Assembly (NCBI RefSeq): GCF_006970445.1
Contig: NZ_CP033877.1
Coordinates: 1,372,750 to 1,436,749 of the forward strand
Source of the DNA: Stenotrophomonas maltophilia
GTDB taxonomy: Bacteria > Pseudomonadota > Gammaproteobacteria > Xanthomonadales > Xanthomonadaceae
Direction: 5' to 3'
Length of the DNA stretch: 64,000 nucleotides
Shown: in pieces, positions 1-8,973 of the stretch
Position numbering within the stretch: the stretch's first letter is position 1
How the letters are laid out: each line of letters starts with the position of its first letter
Notes under the pieces: model-generated
Told to the model about the DNA's origin: nothing
Database searches by the model: none
The model's input: the letters and a program-made list of their open reading frames with translations, nothing else
Translations under genes and position numbers: made by a program

Positions 1-774
1 ACCGTGCGCCTGCGCGTGGATGTAGCCGCGCGCTTCACCGACGAGGCCGACCAGCCTGGCTACACCACGCTGGCCGAGATCCGTGGCAGCAGCAGGCCCG
101 ATGAAGTGGTGATGATCGGTGCGCACCTGGATTCCTGGCACAGCGGTACCGGTGCGGCCGACAACGCCGCCGGCGTGGCGGTGATGATGGAGGCGATGCG
201 CATCCTCAAGGCCACTGGCGCCAAGCCGAAGCGGACCATCCGCGTGGCGCTGTGGAGCGGCGAGGAGCAGGGCCTGATCGGCTCGCAGTCCTATGTGGCC
301 AAGCATTTCGGTCGTTTCCCGGAACCCACCGACGCGGCGCAGAAGGCGCTGCCGGCGTCGCTGCGCGAGCCCACCGGCGCGCTGCAGAAGACCCGCGATT
401 ACAGCAGGTTCCAGGTCTACTTCAACATGGACAACGGCTCGGGCCGCTTCCGGGGCATCTACGCGCAGGAAAACCTGGCGGCGATGCCGATCTTCGAAGC
501 CTGGCTGGCCCCGTTCCATGACGTGGGCGCCACCACCGTGGCCACCCGCAACACCGGCAGCACCGACCACATCAGCTTCGACCGCATCGGCCTGCCGGGC
601 TTCCAGTTCATCCAGGACCGGCTGGACTACTTCACCAACGTCCACCACAGCCACCTGGACACCTGGGACCACGCCGAGCCGGAAGACCTGAAGCAGGCCG
701 CGGCCATCGTCGCCTCGTTCGCCTACAACGCCGCAATGCGCGAGCAGCCCTTCCCGCGCAAGGTAGAACCGTAA
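1..774 (+). CDS. M28 family zinc metallopeptidase, C-terminal part (5' end outside window)
   Basis: This is the C-terminal 257 residues of a co-catalytic zinc peptidase; the open frame runs in from base 1, so the true start lies upstream. The M28 landmarks appear in order: IGAHLDSW (zinc His), GAADNAAGV (bridging Asp), [12 protein letters not shown] (catalytic and ligand Glu), a NMDNGSG segment (ligand Asp) and a late [10 protein letters not shown] (final His). The family removes N-terminal residues or cleaves small peptides, usually as exported enzymes in Xanthomonadaceae; the signal peptide would lie outside this window. The TAA stop sits on the edge of an inverted repeat at 773-873 that may end the transcript. 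Substrate cannot be told from sequence. Confidence 0.9.
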   Translation, partial: TVRLRVDVAARFTDEADQPGYTTLAEIRGSSRPDEVVMIGAHLDSWHSGTGAADNAAGVAVMMEAMRILKATGAKPKRTIRVALWSGEEQGLIGSQSYVAKHFGRFPEPTDAAQKALPASLREPTGALQKTRDYSRFQVYFNMDNGSGRFRGIYAQENLAAMPIFEAWLAPFHDVGATTVATRNTGSTDHISFDRIGLPGFQFIQDRLDYFTNVHHSHLDTWDHAEPEDLKQAAAIVASFAYNAAMREQPFPRKVEP

Positions 775-873
775 AAGGGGACGGAGGGGAGTAAGTCGTT
801 TCTCCCCTCCGTTTCCCGGTTGCAGCGCCCTGGGGCTGGGCAATCGCGACTTAATCCCCTCCGTCCCCTTTTT
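773..873. repeat. Inverted repeat, GGGGACGGAGGGG-type element
   Basis: A 22-base arm at 777-798 and its near-exact reverse complement at 847-868 (one difference) are extended by flanking A and T runs. The same element occurs with perfect 28-base arms at 19838-19922. It lies between the peptidase stop and gltX and could act as a terminator, because the distal arm ends in a run of five T. Confidence 0.8.
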
Positions 874-928
874 CCGTCGGGGGCGGAGGGCTGGTAAAAT
901 CGGGGGATTCCCGTTCCTCGAGCCGTCC

Positions 929-2332
929 ATGACCTGCCGCACCCGCTTCGCCCCCAGTCCCACCGGCTACCTGCACATCGGTGGTGCCCGCACCGCGCTG
1001 TACTGCTGGCTGGAGGCCCGCCACCGTGGCGGCGAGTTCGTGCTGCGCATCGAGGACACCGACCGTGAACGCAGCACCCAGGGCGCGATCGACGCCATCC
1101 TGGAGGCGATGGAGTGGCTGGGCCTGGATTATGACGAGGGCCCGATCTACCAGACCGACCGCGTCGCCCGTTACCTGGAAGTGGCCGAGCAGCTGATCGC
1201 CGACGGCAAGGCGTACTACGCCTACGAGACCCGCGAAGAGCTGGACGCGATGCGCGAGGCCGCCATGGCCAGGCAGGAGAAACCGCGCTACAACGGCGCT
1301 GCGCGCGAGCTGGGCCTGCCGCGCAAGGATGACCCGAACCGCGTCATCCGCTTCAAGAACCCGCTGGAAGGCACGGTGGTGTTCGACGACCTGATCAAGG
1401 GCCGCATCGAGATCGCCAACAGCGAGCTGGATGACATGGTCATCTTCCGCCCGGACGGCTACCCCACCTACAACTTCGCGGTGGTGGTGGACGACTGGGA
1501 CATGGGCATCACCGAGGTCATCCGCGGCGACGACCACATCAACAACACCCCGCGCCAGATCAACCTGTACGAAGGCATCGGTGCGCCGGTGCCGAAGTTC
1601 GGCCACATGCCGATGATCCTGGACGAGCAGGGTGCCAAGCTGTCCAAGCGCACCGGCGCGGCCGACGTGATGCAGTACAAGGACGCCGGCTACCTGCCCG
1701 ACGCGCTGCTGAGCTACCTGGCCCGCCTGGGCTGGTCGCACGGTGACCAGGAGCTGTTCAGCCGCCAGGAACTGATCGACCTGTTCGACGTGAAGGACTG
1801 CAACTCCAAGGCCTCGCGCCTGGACATGGCCAAGCTGGGTTGGGTCAACCAGCACTTCCTGAAGACCGAGGACGTGGCCGCCATCGTGCCGCACCTGGTC
1901 TACCAGCTGCAGAAGCTGGGCCTGGACGTGGCCGCCGGCCCCGCCCCGGAGGACGTGGTGATCGCCCTGCGTGAACGCGTGCAGACCCTGAAGGAAATGG
2001 CCGAGAAGGCCGTGGTCTGGTACCAGCCGCTGACCGAGTACGACGAAGCGGCGGTGGCCAAGCACTTCAAGGCCGGTGCCGAGGTGGCGCTGGGCAAGGC
2101 CCGCGAGCTGCTGGCAGCGTTGCCGGAGTGGACCGCCGAGTCGGTGGGCGTCGCCCTGCACGACGCGGCCGCCGCGCTGGAGATCGGCATGGGCAAGGTC
2201 GCCCAGCCGCTGCGCGTGGCCATCACCGGCACCCAGGTCAGTCCTGACATTTCCCATACCGTATACCTGGCCGGCCGCGAGCAGGCCTTGAAACGCATTG
2301 ATGTGGCCATCACCAAGGTAGCAACGGCCTGA
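929..2332 (+). CDS. gltX: Glutamyl-tRNA synthetase
   Basis: This 467-residue class I aminoacyl-tRNA synthetase charges tRNA-Glu in the cytoplasm. The N-terminus carries the [16 protein letters not shown] signature with the HIGH-type motif at residues 16-19. The KMSKS-type loop is KLSKR at 237-241, followed by the helical anticodon-binding domain. Length is normal for the family (about 465-480). The ATG at 929 is chosen because the family signature starts within a few residues. The downstream Zur-type regulator begins 34 bases after the stop, so the two are probably co-transcribed. The 560-residue antisense frame here is a codon-bias shadow. Confidence 0.97.
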   Translation: MTCRTRFAPSPTGYLHIGGARTALYCWLEARHRGGEFVLRIEDTDRERSTQGAIDAILEAMEWLGLDYDEGPIYQTDRVARYLEVAEQLIADGKAYYAYETREELDAMREAAMARQEKPRYNGAARELGLPRKDDPNRVIRFKNPLEGTVVFDDLIKGRIEIANSELDDMVIFRPDGYPTYNFAVVVDDWDMGITEVIRGDDHINNTPRQINLYEGIGAPVPKFGHMPMILDEQGAKLSKRTGAADVMQYKDAGYLPDALLSYLARLGWSHGDQELFSRQELIDLFDVKDCNSKASRLDMAKLGWVNQHFLKTEDVAAIVPHLVYQLQKLGLDVAAGPAPEDVVIALRERVQTLKEMAEKAVVWYQPLTEYDEAAVAKHFKAGAEVALGKARELLAALPEWTAESVGVALHDAAAALEIGMGKVAQPLRVAITGTQVSPDISHTVYLAGREQALKRIDVAITKVATA

Positions 2333-2366
2333 GGCATCCTTGCCAGGCCCGAACCGGAGAACACGC

Positions 2367-2858
2367 ATGCCCGCCAAGTCCGCCACTGCCTGTACCGCCC
2401 CGCACCACCACGTCCACGATGCAACGGATTTCGTGGCGGTGGTCGAGCGCGTCTCGCGCGAACGCGGGCTGCGCCTGACCCCAATCCGCGCCAACGTGCT
2501 GAAGCTGATCGCCGAGGCCGGCAAGCCGGTCAAGGCCTACGAGCTGCTGGAATGGGTGCGCAACGGCAAGGGCGTGGGCGCTGACGCCCCGCCCACCGTC
2601 TACCGCGCGCTCGACTTCCTGATGGCCAATGGCTTCGTGCACAAGCTGGAGTCGGTGAATGCCTTCGTGGCCTGCCATCACCCCAGCAGTGCCGCGCACT
2701 CGGTGCCGTTCCTGATCTGCAACAGCTGCCACAGCGCGGTGGAACTGGAAGACCGCGAGATCGTCACCCAGCTGGAGAAGCGGGCCAAGGAGCTGGGCTT
2801 CCAGCCGCAGGCACAGACCCTGGAAGTGCACGGCCTCTGCGCGCGCTGCGCCGGGTAA
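2367..2858 (+). CDS. zur: Fur-family metal regulator, Zur (zinc uptake) type
   Basis: A 163-residue Fur-superfamily repressor. The N-terminal part has the winged helix (RGLRLTPIRANVLKLI, then TVYRALDFLMANGFVHKLE). The C-terminal part has the metal-binding features CHHP, CNSCHSAVE and a terminal CARC, giving the paired CxxC motifs of the structural zinc site. The Zur assignment rests on these cysteines, the His-rich N-terminus (APHHHVHD), and Zur-like boxes in front of a zinc-receptor gene about 6 kb downstream. The start at 2367 is preferred over an upstream TTG because GGAGA (2356-2360) lies six bases before it. Zinc-loaded Zur would repress uptake genes. A ferric-specific Fur is less likely. 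Confidence 0.88.
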   Translation: MPAKSATACTAPHHHVHDATDFVAVVERVSRERGLRLTPIRANVLKLIAEAGKPVKAYELLEWVRNGKGVGADAPPTVYRALDFLMANGFVHKLESVNAFVACHHPSSAAHSVPFLICNSCHSAVELEDREIVTQLEKRAKELGFQPQAQTLEVHGLCARCAG

Positions 2859-2865
2859 CGCAACG

Positions 2866-2939
2866 GTAGTGCCGGCCGCTGGCCGGCATTTGGGAACTGG
2901 GGTCAGATCCCGTTGCCATTGGCAAAGGGATCTGACCCC
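2866..2939. repeat. SMAG-type palindrome plus a second inverted repeat at a convergent junction
   Basis: At 2866-2889 lies a GTAG-headed palindrome (GTAGTGCCGGCCGCTGGCCG). It is followed by 13-base arms at 2899-2911 and 2927-2939 (GGGGTCAGATCCC and its complement) with a smaller inner stem TTGCC/GGCAA. They fill the gap between the convergent zur and HlyD-type genes and probably serve both as terminators or mRNA 3'-end stabilisers. Confidence 0.8.
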
Positions 2940-2969
2940 GTTTCATATCGGCGCGACAGGGTCTGCGCC

Positions 2970-4124
2970 CTAGTCCATCGGCTTGGACCGCGGATCCACC
3001 CGCACGATCACTGACATGCCGGGCCGCAGCTGCGCGGCCAGCTTCTGGCCTTCATCGATCGATATCCGCACCGGCAGCCGCTGCACCACCTTGGTGAAGT
3101 TGCCGCTGGCATTGTCCGGGCGCAGCACGCTGAACTCCGACCCGGTGGCGGGCGCGATCTCCTGCACGCGGCCCCGCAGCACCTGGCCGTGGAATGCGTC
3201 CACCGAGAACGTGGCCGGCTGGCCGACGGCCATGCCCCAGGTCTGGCCTTCCTTGTAGTTGGCCACTACCCACAGCGTGTCAGGCACCAGGAACAGCAGC
3301 TGTGAACCGGCCGCGACGTACTGGCCCACGCGTACGCTGGCTTCGCTGATCTGGCCGTCGCGTGGTGCGTGGATCACCGTGTTGGCCAGATCAATGCGCG
3401 CCAGTTCGAGCTGCGCCTGCGCGCTTTCCACCTGGGCCTCCAGGCTCTTGCGCGCCACCTGGGTCGAGACCAGCGTTTCCTCGGCGATGCGGATCTGCGC
3501 CTGCGACTGCTGCACGCTGGCCTGCGCCGAGGCCTGGGTGGTGCGGAACTTGTCGCGGTCGTTGATCGATACCAGTTGTTGCGCGGCCAGCTCCTCGTAA
3601 CGCTTGGTCTCGTTGCGCGAGCGCTGCAGTTCGGCCTGGCCGGCCGACAGCGTGGCCTGTGCGGAGGCGATCTGTGCACGGTTCTGCGCCTGCGACTGGT
3701 CCGAGTTGGCCAGTGCCGCGTGCGCACTGTCCAGTGTCGCCTGCGCCTGGGCGACACGCTGGGCATAGATGCGGTCATCGATGCGCAGCAGTGGCTCGCC
3801 CTGCGTCACATGCTGGAAATCCTTCACCAGCACTTCGGTCACGTAGCCGTTCACCTGCGGCGCCATCACCGTGATCTGGCCGCGCACGTAGGCGTTGTCG
3901 GTCACCATCACGCTGCTGGTGAACGGCCACAGGTGCCAGGCGCGCAGGATCAGCGCGATGCCCAGCAAGGCCACCACCACCATCACCACCACGCTGCGCG
4001 CGCTGGGCTTGAGGTACTTCGGCGCGACCGCGGGTTCTACCGGCGTGGGCGCGGGCGCCGCGTCGGTCGGCGGCGGTGGGGTGACGTTGTCGGTGTCGTC
4101 GGGTCGGGGCGGGACGGGAGGCAT
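2970..4124 (-). CDS. HlyD/EmrA-type periplasmic adaptor of an efflux pump
   Basis: A 384-residue membrane-fusion protein linking an inner-membrane pump to an outer-membrane channel. It has a proline-rich N-terminus, one membrane segment (about residues 40-60), the lipoyl-like half-motif NAYVRGQITVMAPQVNGYV, a long glutamine/alanine-rich coiled-coil hairpin, the second half-motif VIHAPRDGQI, and a beta-barrel domain. The start at 4124 is nine bases after the stop of the MFS gene; further in-frame ATGs upstream lie inside that gene. The operon order is TetR, MFS pump, adaptor. No TolC-like channel gene is adjacent, so an unlinked channel must be used. It resembles EmrA; the drug or other substrate is unknown. 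Confidence 0.92.
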   Translation of the reverse strand: MPPVPPRPDDTDNVTPPPPTDAAPAPTPVEPAVAPKYLKPSARSVVVMVVVALLGIALILRAWHLWPFTSSVMVTDNAYVRGQITVMAPQVNGYVTEVLVKDFQHVTQGEPLLRIDDRIYAQRVAQAQATLDSAHAALANSDQSQAQNRAQIASAQATLSAGQAELQRSRNETKRYEELAAQQLVSINDRDKFRTTQASAQASVQQSQAQIRIAEETLVSTQVARKSLEAQVESAQAQLELARIDLANTVIHAPRDGQISEASVRVGQYVAAGSQLLFLVPDTLWVVANYKEGQTWGMAVGQPATFSVDAFHGQVLRGRVQEIAPATGSEFSVLRPDNASGNFTKVVQRLPVRISIDEGQKLAAQLRPGMSVIVRVDPRSKPMD

Positions 4125-4132
4125 GGGGGGAC

Positions 4133-5806
4133 TCAACGGGGCGCGGCCGGCGTGGCCGCTGCGGATAGGGTGGGCTGGCGCTTGCGCCATTGCTTGAGCA
4201 CGGCGGTGCGCAGCGAGAGCAGCAGCAACCAGCACAGGAAGCCGATGGCCAACCAGCCGCTCAGCGTGAACACATCATTGAAGCCGCGTACATTGGCTTC
4301 GCGGCGCGCGGTCTGCGCCAGCTGCGCGCTGCCCTGCGCGCTGCGCAGCACCGGGTCGGTGATCTGCGCGCTGTACAGCTGCTGCTGGAGGCGCAGGCGT
4401 TGTGCCACCACCGGATCGGCCGGGTCGAGCTGGCTGGTCAGCGCGCTGGAATACAGCTGCTCGCGATGCAGCTGGAAGGTCCCCAGCACCGCCGAACCTG
4501 CCAGGCCGCCCAGGGTCTGCGTGATCGACAGCGTCACCAGGAAGGTGATCATGTGGTCCACGCCCTGTTTCAATGCGGCAGAGATGCCGAGCATGATCAG
4601 TGGACCCATGAACATGCCGGCACCGATCGAGGCCAGGAACTGGCTGGCGTAGAAGTCGTGCGGCCGGTCCAGGCTGGTGCGGTGCTGGTCGAAGAACGCG
4701 GCGGCGCCCAGCAGCAGGATCGCCATCAGCAGCTGGGCGATCAGCCGTTTCGGGCCGAAGGTCAGCGAAGCGCCGGCGATGCCGACGATCACCCCGGCCA
4801 GGATCACCACGAACAGCGGCCGCATCTGGTCAGGTCCCATGCCCAGCGTGCGCATCAGGTTGACCACGCCGTAGGACTGCTCGGTGGTGAGGAAGCGGAT
4901 CAGGAACGCGCCGACGATGAAGTGCAGGACCGGCAGTGTCGACAGCCAACGGATCTGCAGCAGCGGATTGCGCCGGTAGTGTTCGATGATCAGTGCGACG
5001 GTGGTCAGCGCGATGGAGGCGATCAGCGCCCAGCCCAGCCACGGGGTGTTGAGCCACCAGCGCGTATAGCCCTGCGCCAGCACGATCACCAGCAGCGCGA
5101 CCGCCGGCGCAAGCAGGGCGAAGGTGAGGAAGTCCAATGGCTCGAAGGCCTTCACCTGGATACCCGGCGGCAGCTTCAGCAGCACCACCGCCGCGAACGC
5201 GCACAGGGCCAGGCCGGCTTCGAACGAGTACAGCTGGTGCCACTGGCCGGTATCGACCAGGCCCGGCGATACGATCCAGGCAATCGGCACCGCCAGCTGC
5301 GAGAGGCCGACACCGATCACCAGCAGGTTGCCGGTGAACCGCCGTGGCAGCGCCTGCAGCATGTACAGCGTGCCCAGCGTCGAACAGGCCGCGCCAGCGA
5401 AGCCGCTGGCAGCACGGGTCAGCATCGTGGTCTCGAAGCTGCCGACGAACAGGTGCAGCACCGCCAGCGCTGCGTACAGGCCCAGTCCGATCTCCGCGAA
5501 CAGGCGGATGCCGTACTGCTGGCGGAACTTGAAGGCCAGCAGGTTGGCGGTGACATTCACCATCGCATAGGCGGCCACCAGCCAGCTGCCCTGGGTCGGA
5601 GTAAGTGCCAGCTGGCCCTGCAGGAACGGCAGGTTGGCGGTGACCAGCGCATTGCCGAGGCCGCCGGTGATCGCCACCAGCAGCGACACCAGGGCATAGG
5701 CCACGCGTCGATAGGGCGGATGCCAGGGCATCGATGCCGAACCGGGCATGGTCGGCTTTTCGTGCTCCTCCCAATCCGGAACCGGCTTCAGATACGGCTG
5801 GACCAT
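4133..5806 (-). CDS. DHA2-family MFS efflux permease, EmrB-like
   Basis: A 557-residue, 14-helix drug:H+ antiporter of the DHA2 class, acting in the inner membrane. The first helix follows a charged N-terminus (MPWHPPYRRVAYALVSLLVA). The sequence then has LPFLQGQLALTPTQGSWLVAAY, the typical DHA2 loop between helices 1 and 2, and ends in a charged C-terminal tail. The start codon at 5806 overlaps the stop of the TetR gene (TGATG), indicating translational coupling. With the HlyD-type adaptor downstream it forms an EmrAB-type pump. It is not obviously the characterised EmrCAB system of S. maltophilia, because the local regulator is TetR-like rather than MarR-like and no channel gene is attached. 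Confidence 0.92.
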   Translation of the reverse strand: MVQPYLKPVPDWEEHEKPTMPGSASMPWHPPYRRVAYALVSLLVAITGGLGNALVTANLPFLQGQLALTPTQGSWLVAAYAMVNVTANLLAFKFRQQYGIRLFAEIGLGLYAALAVLHLFVGSFETTMLTRAASGFAGAACSTLGTLYMLQALPRRFTGNLLVIGVGLSQLAVPIAWIVSPGLVDTGQWHQLYSFEAGLALCAFAAVVLLKLPPGIQVKAFEPLDFLTFALLAPAVALLVIVLAQGYTRWWLNTPWLGWALIASIALTTVALIIEHYRRNPLLQIRWLSTLPVLHFIVGAFLIRFLTTEQSYGVVNLMRTLGMGPDQMRPLFVVILAGVIVGIAGASLTFGPKRLIAQLLMAILLLGAAAFFDQHRTSLDRPHDFYASQFLASIGAGMFMGPLIMLGISAALKQGVDHMITFLVTLSITQTLGGLAGSAVLGTFQLHREQLYSSALTSQLDPADPVVAQRLRLQQQLYSAQITDPVLRSAQGSAQLAQTARREANVRGFNDVFTLSGWLAIGFLCWLLLLSLRTAVLKQWRKRQPTLSAAATPAAPR

Positions 5807-6372
5807 CAGCGCGCCTCGCTGGTTGCTCCCTGGAGACCCCCGCGCAGCAGCTGCAGGGCGCGCCCGGCCAGGTGGGCGCGCTCGTCGCGGGTCTTGCCGC
5901 GCAGGGCCGCGCCCAGCATGCCCGAGATCAGTGAAATATCCGTCTTCTCCAGGTCGGCACGGCACAGGCCGGCGGCCTTGGCGCGCTCGATCGGTGCTTC
6001 CAGCAGATCGCGTACGGTCTCGCGCGCGGTGCGCATGGCCGGAACATCGGAGTCGACCGCACGCCAGTAGTCGGCCAGCGCCGGCGAATCGATGATGCGC
6101 TGGGCCATGCCGTCGAACACCTCGAACAGGGCGTCGTCGCGGTCGCCGAGCTGTTCGACCTGGCGCCGGATGCGGTCGACCGTACGCTGCAGCAGCGCCT
6201 GGATCAGCGCGGTGCGGTCGGGGAAGTTGCGGTACAGGGTGGCGCGGCCCACCTGGGCGCGTTCGACCACCAGGTCCAGCGGGGCGGTGACGCCATGTTG
6301 GCCGAAGACATGATCGGCGGCGTCGAGGATGAGGGCACGGCGGGCAGCAGCATCGGCACGTTGGGCAGTCAT
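5806..6372 (-). CDS. TetR/AcrR-family repressor of the adjacent efflux operon
   Basis: A 188-residue regulator with the N-terminal TetR helix-turn-helix (ILDAADHVFGQHGVTAPLDL, VERAQVGRATLYRNFPDR) and a variable ligand-binding C-terminal domain. The start at 6372 is preferred over upstream in-frame ATGs because the TetR fold begins right after it. A 6+6 palindrome (CGGACA/TGTCCG) lies 12 bases upstream and is a natural autoregulatory operator. As first gene of the operon with a TGATG junction to the MFS gene, it likely controls itself and the pump. The inducer cannot be predicted. Confidence 0.9.
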   Translation of the reverse strand: MTAQRADAAARRALILDAADHVFGQHGVTAPLDLVVERAQVGRATLYRNFPDRTALIQALLQRTVDRIRRQVEQLGDRDDALFEVFDGMAQRIIDSPALADYWRAVDSDVPAMRTARETVRDLLEAPIERAKAAGLCRADLEKTDISLISGMLGAALRGKTRDERAHLAGRALQLLRGGLQGATSEAR

Positions 6373-6383
6373 GGAATTATTTT

Positions 6384-6399
6384 CGGACAAAAGTGTCCG
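6384..6399. promoter_or_regulatory. Candidate TetR operator palindrome
   Basis: CGGACA (6384-6389), a 4-base spacer, and TGTCCG (6394-6399) form a perfect dyad directly upstream of the tetR start codon at 6372. Size and position suit a TetR-family operator; assignment is inferential. Confidence 0.55.
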
Positions 6400-6506
6400 T
6401 TTGGCGAGACATTGAGTGACGGGATTGTCCGCTTGTTGTCGTACGCACATCTTTGTGACGGGTGTGTGAGCGAGGGTGCTGCGACTTGTCCCACGCACAA
6501 AAGAAC

Positions 6507-6620
6507 GGGGGGCCAGATGGCCCCCCGGGAGAGAGAACGGTGTTCATGCTGCGACCCCGCCACGTGTGGAAGGGCGGGGGTCACAGAGCCCTTTCCTGCG
6601 GAAAGGGATCCGCCCCCCCG
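6507..6620. terminator. Two GC-rich hairpins downstream of the TonB receptor gene
   Basis: Hairpin 1 has 8-base arms at 6507-6514 and 6519-6526 (GGGGGGCC/GGCCCCCC) with an AGAT loop; read on the minus strand it is followed by CGTTCTTTTG. Hairpin 2 spans about 6572-6620 with an inner stem CCTTTC/GAAAGG and outer G/C tracts. The second lies immediately after the receptor stop codon. Either may be its terminator. The rest of 6400-6630 shows no gene. Confidence 0.5.
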
Positions 6621-6630
6621 TTACAGCCGA

Positions 6631-8838
6631 TCAGAAGAACGCGCGGATGCCGAATGCGACGCCGCGGCCCGGCAGCGGCGAGTAGTCGCGCAGCAGCGAG
6701 GTATGCGGGCGCACTTCGCGGTTGGTCAGGTTGCTGCCATCCAGGAACACCTCGTAGCTGTTGCTGGCGTTGCGATCCCAGCGGTAGGCCAGGTGCGCGT
6801 CGACCAGGGTGTAGCCGTCGCTCGGTGCTTCGTTCTGGGCGACGTCCTTCTGGCGGCTGTAACGCACCGCACCGACCGAGGCGCGCCAGCCGTCCTTCGA
6901 CCAGCGCAGGTCGGCGCCGACGCGGGCCGGAGCGATGCGCGGCAGGTAGCCGGTGTTGGCCAATTCCACCGAGTAGTTGTGGTTGTGGTCGCCATGCGGC
7001 ACGGCGATGTCCAGGTTGCGGCTGCCGCTGCCATCCAGCTTGGCCTTCACGTAGTCGCCGAACAGGCGCAGATCCCAGTCACCGGCGCCGCCCTCGAACA
7101 GGTGCACCAGCGCTTCGGCCTCGGCACCGCGGAACACCGCGTCCTGCTGGGTCCAGGCGCGCACCGGCAGCCCCTCGGTAACGCCGGTGTCGGCCAGGTA
7201 GATGAAGTCCTTGAACTTCGTCTGGTAGACCGACGCCGAGAAGTCCAGGCGTTCGCTGTGGGTGTGGATGCCGAGCTCGATGCGCTGGCCGCGCTCGGTC
7301 TTCAGGTTGGCGTCGCCGATTTCCAGCGAGCGGGTGGCGATGTGCGCGCCGGCGGCATACAGCTCTTCGTTGGTCGGTGCACGCTCGGAGCTGTCCACGC
7401 CGATGCGTAGGTCAACGGCATCGTTGAGCTTCCAGATGCCGGCCGCAGACAGGTTGGTGGCACCGAACGTGCGGCGGCGGTAGTCACCGGTCGGGTCCAG
7501 CTTGACCTGGTCGTGGCGGCCGCCCAGTTCCAGCTTGAACGGGCCGAACTGCTTTTCCTGCAGCACGAACAAGCCGATGTTCTTCGTGCCGGTATCCGGT
7601 ACGAACGCCTCCTCGCCCTTGGCGCCGAAATCACTGTTGCCGAACTGCAGGCCGAAGGCGCCGTCCCAGCCGCCGATCTGCTGCTGCACGGCTTCCAGGC
7701 GCGCTTCGATGCCGCGGTTGGTGAAGCGGGTCGACGGCGTGCCGGCCTCCAGCTCCACGTGCTCGTAGTCGGTGTAGGCCACGCGTGCGTTGATGTTCTT
7801 CAGGAACGAGACCGGGTTGTAGATGCCGGCCTTGGTCTCGAAGCGGTTCTGCACCATGTCGATGCGCACGTCATGCTCGTCGCCGCCTTCCTCTTCATCA
7901 CCATGGTCGTGACCGTGGTCATGGCCATGATCATCACCGTCAGCGTGCACGTGCGCGCCATTGGGAATGCCATAGTTGGTGCGGTAGGTGCTGGCCGACA
8001 CACCGAAGTAGCCGCCGTCGCCCAGCCACGTTGCGCCGACGCCACCGGCGCGGGTGCGGATCGAACTGTTGTCGAGGCGGCCGCGGCGCGGCTCTTCGCC
8101 TTCCTCGCCCGCGTGGTCATGGTCGTGGTCGTCGTGATGGTCTTCAAGGCTGTCGATCACCGCGTAACCGGGAATGCGGTAGTCGTCGCCGTTGCGGACC
8201 AGGCCATCCACATGCAGCACGACGTTGCCGCTGACGCCGTCGAGGCGGAACATGCCGCTGCGTTCATTGTTCACCGAATTGCCACGCAGCTCGGCGCGGC
8301 CGCTGAGCGGGCGCTCCGGCAGTTCGCGCGCGATGCGGCCGTCGACCACGTTGACCGCACCACCGATGGCGCCGCTGCCGAACAGCAGCGTCGCCGGCCC
8401 CTTCAGCACTTCGATCTGGTCGGCCAGGAACGGCTCGATGCTGGTGGCGTGGTCGGCACTGACCGTGGAGGCGTCCATGTTGCCCATGCCGTTGGACAGC
8501 ACGGCCACGCGCGGGCCTTCCTGGCCGCGGATGATCGGGCGGCCGACGCCGGGGCCGAAGAAGGTGCTCTGCACGCCGGGCAGCTTGGCCACCGTATCGC
8601 CGAGGGTGCCGGCCTTCTGCTCGTCCAGGCGCTCACCGGCCAGCACGTCCACCGGGCGCGCCAGGGATTCGGCATCGCCCTGCAGCGGCGACGCGGTGAC
8701 CTGCACCGACGACAGTTCGGTCAGGTGGCGGTCACGATGGGAGGTGTCCTGGCCGGCTGCAAAGGCGACGGACGGCAACAGGGCGGCGAGGGCCAGGGCC
8801 AGGGAATGCGGCTTGAGCCGTGGGGTGTGGGCGGGCAT
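6631..8838 (-). CDS. TonB-dependent receptor with histidine-rich loops, ZnuD-like zinc importer
   Basis: A 735-residue outer-membrane receptor: signal peptide (about 1-28), plug domain (about 45-165, with PIIRGQEGPRVAVLSNGM and GSGAIGGAVNVV), then a 22-strand-type barrel ending in a terminal Phe. Two acidic histidine-rich insertions stand out at residues 232-250 and 296-323, each with repeated HD/DH pairs. Such loops capture zinc in ZnuD-type receptors. A Zur-like box lies 13 bases upstream of the start (8851-8866) and a second at 8927-8949, next to the divergent MerC-like gene. Together these support a zinc-repressed, TonB-driven zinc uptake role. Copper or nickel binding by the loops is the main alternative. 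Confidence 0.88.
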   Translation of the reverse strand: MPAHTPRLKPHSLALALAALLPSVAFAAGQDTSHRDRHLTELSSVQVTASPLQGDAESLARPVDVLAGERLDEQKAGTLGDTVAKLPGVQSTFFGPGVGRPIIRGQEGPRVAVLSNGMGNMDASTVSADHATSIEPFLADQIEVLKGPATLLFGSGAIGGAVNVVDGRIARELPERPLSGRAELRGNSVNNERSGMFRLDGVSGNVVLHVDGLVRNGDDYRIPGYAVIDSLEDHHDDHDHDHAGEEGEEPRRGRLDNSSIRTRAGGVGATWLGDGGYFGVSASTYRTNYGIPNGAHVHADGDDHGHDHGHDHGDEEEGGDEHDVRIDMVQNRFETKAGIYNPVSFLKNINARVAYTDYEHVELEAGTPSTRFTNRGIEARLEAVQQQIGGWDGAFGLQFGNSDFGAKGEEAFVPDTGTKNIGLFVLQEKQFGPFKLELGGRHDQVKLDPTGDYRRRTFGATNLSAAGIWKLNDAVDLRIGVDSSERAPTNEELYAAGAHIATRSLEIGDANLKTERGQRIELGIHTHSERLDFSASVYQTKFKDFIYLADTGVTEGLPVRAWTQQDAVFRGAEAEALVHLFEGGAGDWDLRLFGDYVKAKLDGSGSRNLDIAVPHGDHNHNYSVELANTGYLPRIAPARVGADLRWSKDGWRASVGAVRYSRQKDVAQNEAPSDGYTLVDAHLAYRWDRNASNSYEVFLDGSNLTNREVRPHTSLLRDYSPLPGRGVAFGIRAFF

Positions 8839-8850
8839 GGACGGGTCCTT

Positions 8851-8866
8851 TGTTACAATGTATCAA
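8851..8866. promoter_or_regulatory. Zur-like box, receptor-proximal
   Basis: TGTTACAATGTATCAA agrees with 12 of 16 positions of the core of the enterobacterial Zur consensus (TGTTATAWTATAACAT). It lies 13 bases upstream of the TonB-receptor start codon, well placed for repression. Confidence 0.5.
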
Positions 8867-8926
8867 TCACGGGGCGCACGAATCCCGTCGATGGGACAGG
8901 GGGAGGGAAACCGTGCGGGTCGGAGA

Positions 8927-8949
8927 GGGATGTTATATTATTCCATAAC
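8927..8949. promoter_or_regulatory. Zur-like box, MerC-gene-proximal
   Basis: By hand alignment the 23 bases match 17 of 23 positions of the E. coli-type Zur consensus, including an intact left half ATGTTATATTAT. The site is 24 bases upstream of the MerC-like start codon and in a position to serve that gene, possibly both divergent promoters. Confidence 0.6.
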
Positions 8950-8973
8950 GATTCGCCGACCCTGCTGGAAGTC

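Noticed and set aside
851..2533. 560-residue antisense ORF over gltX, and similar long frames opposite deaD (17705-19966), the GGDEF/EAL gene (19930-22206), dnaE (49337-53140) and bamA (58739-61186)
   Set aside because: High GC at third codon positions opens long antisense frames. They have no recognisable domains, are rich in His/Gln/Arg/Val and lie over strongly supported genes.
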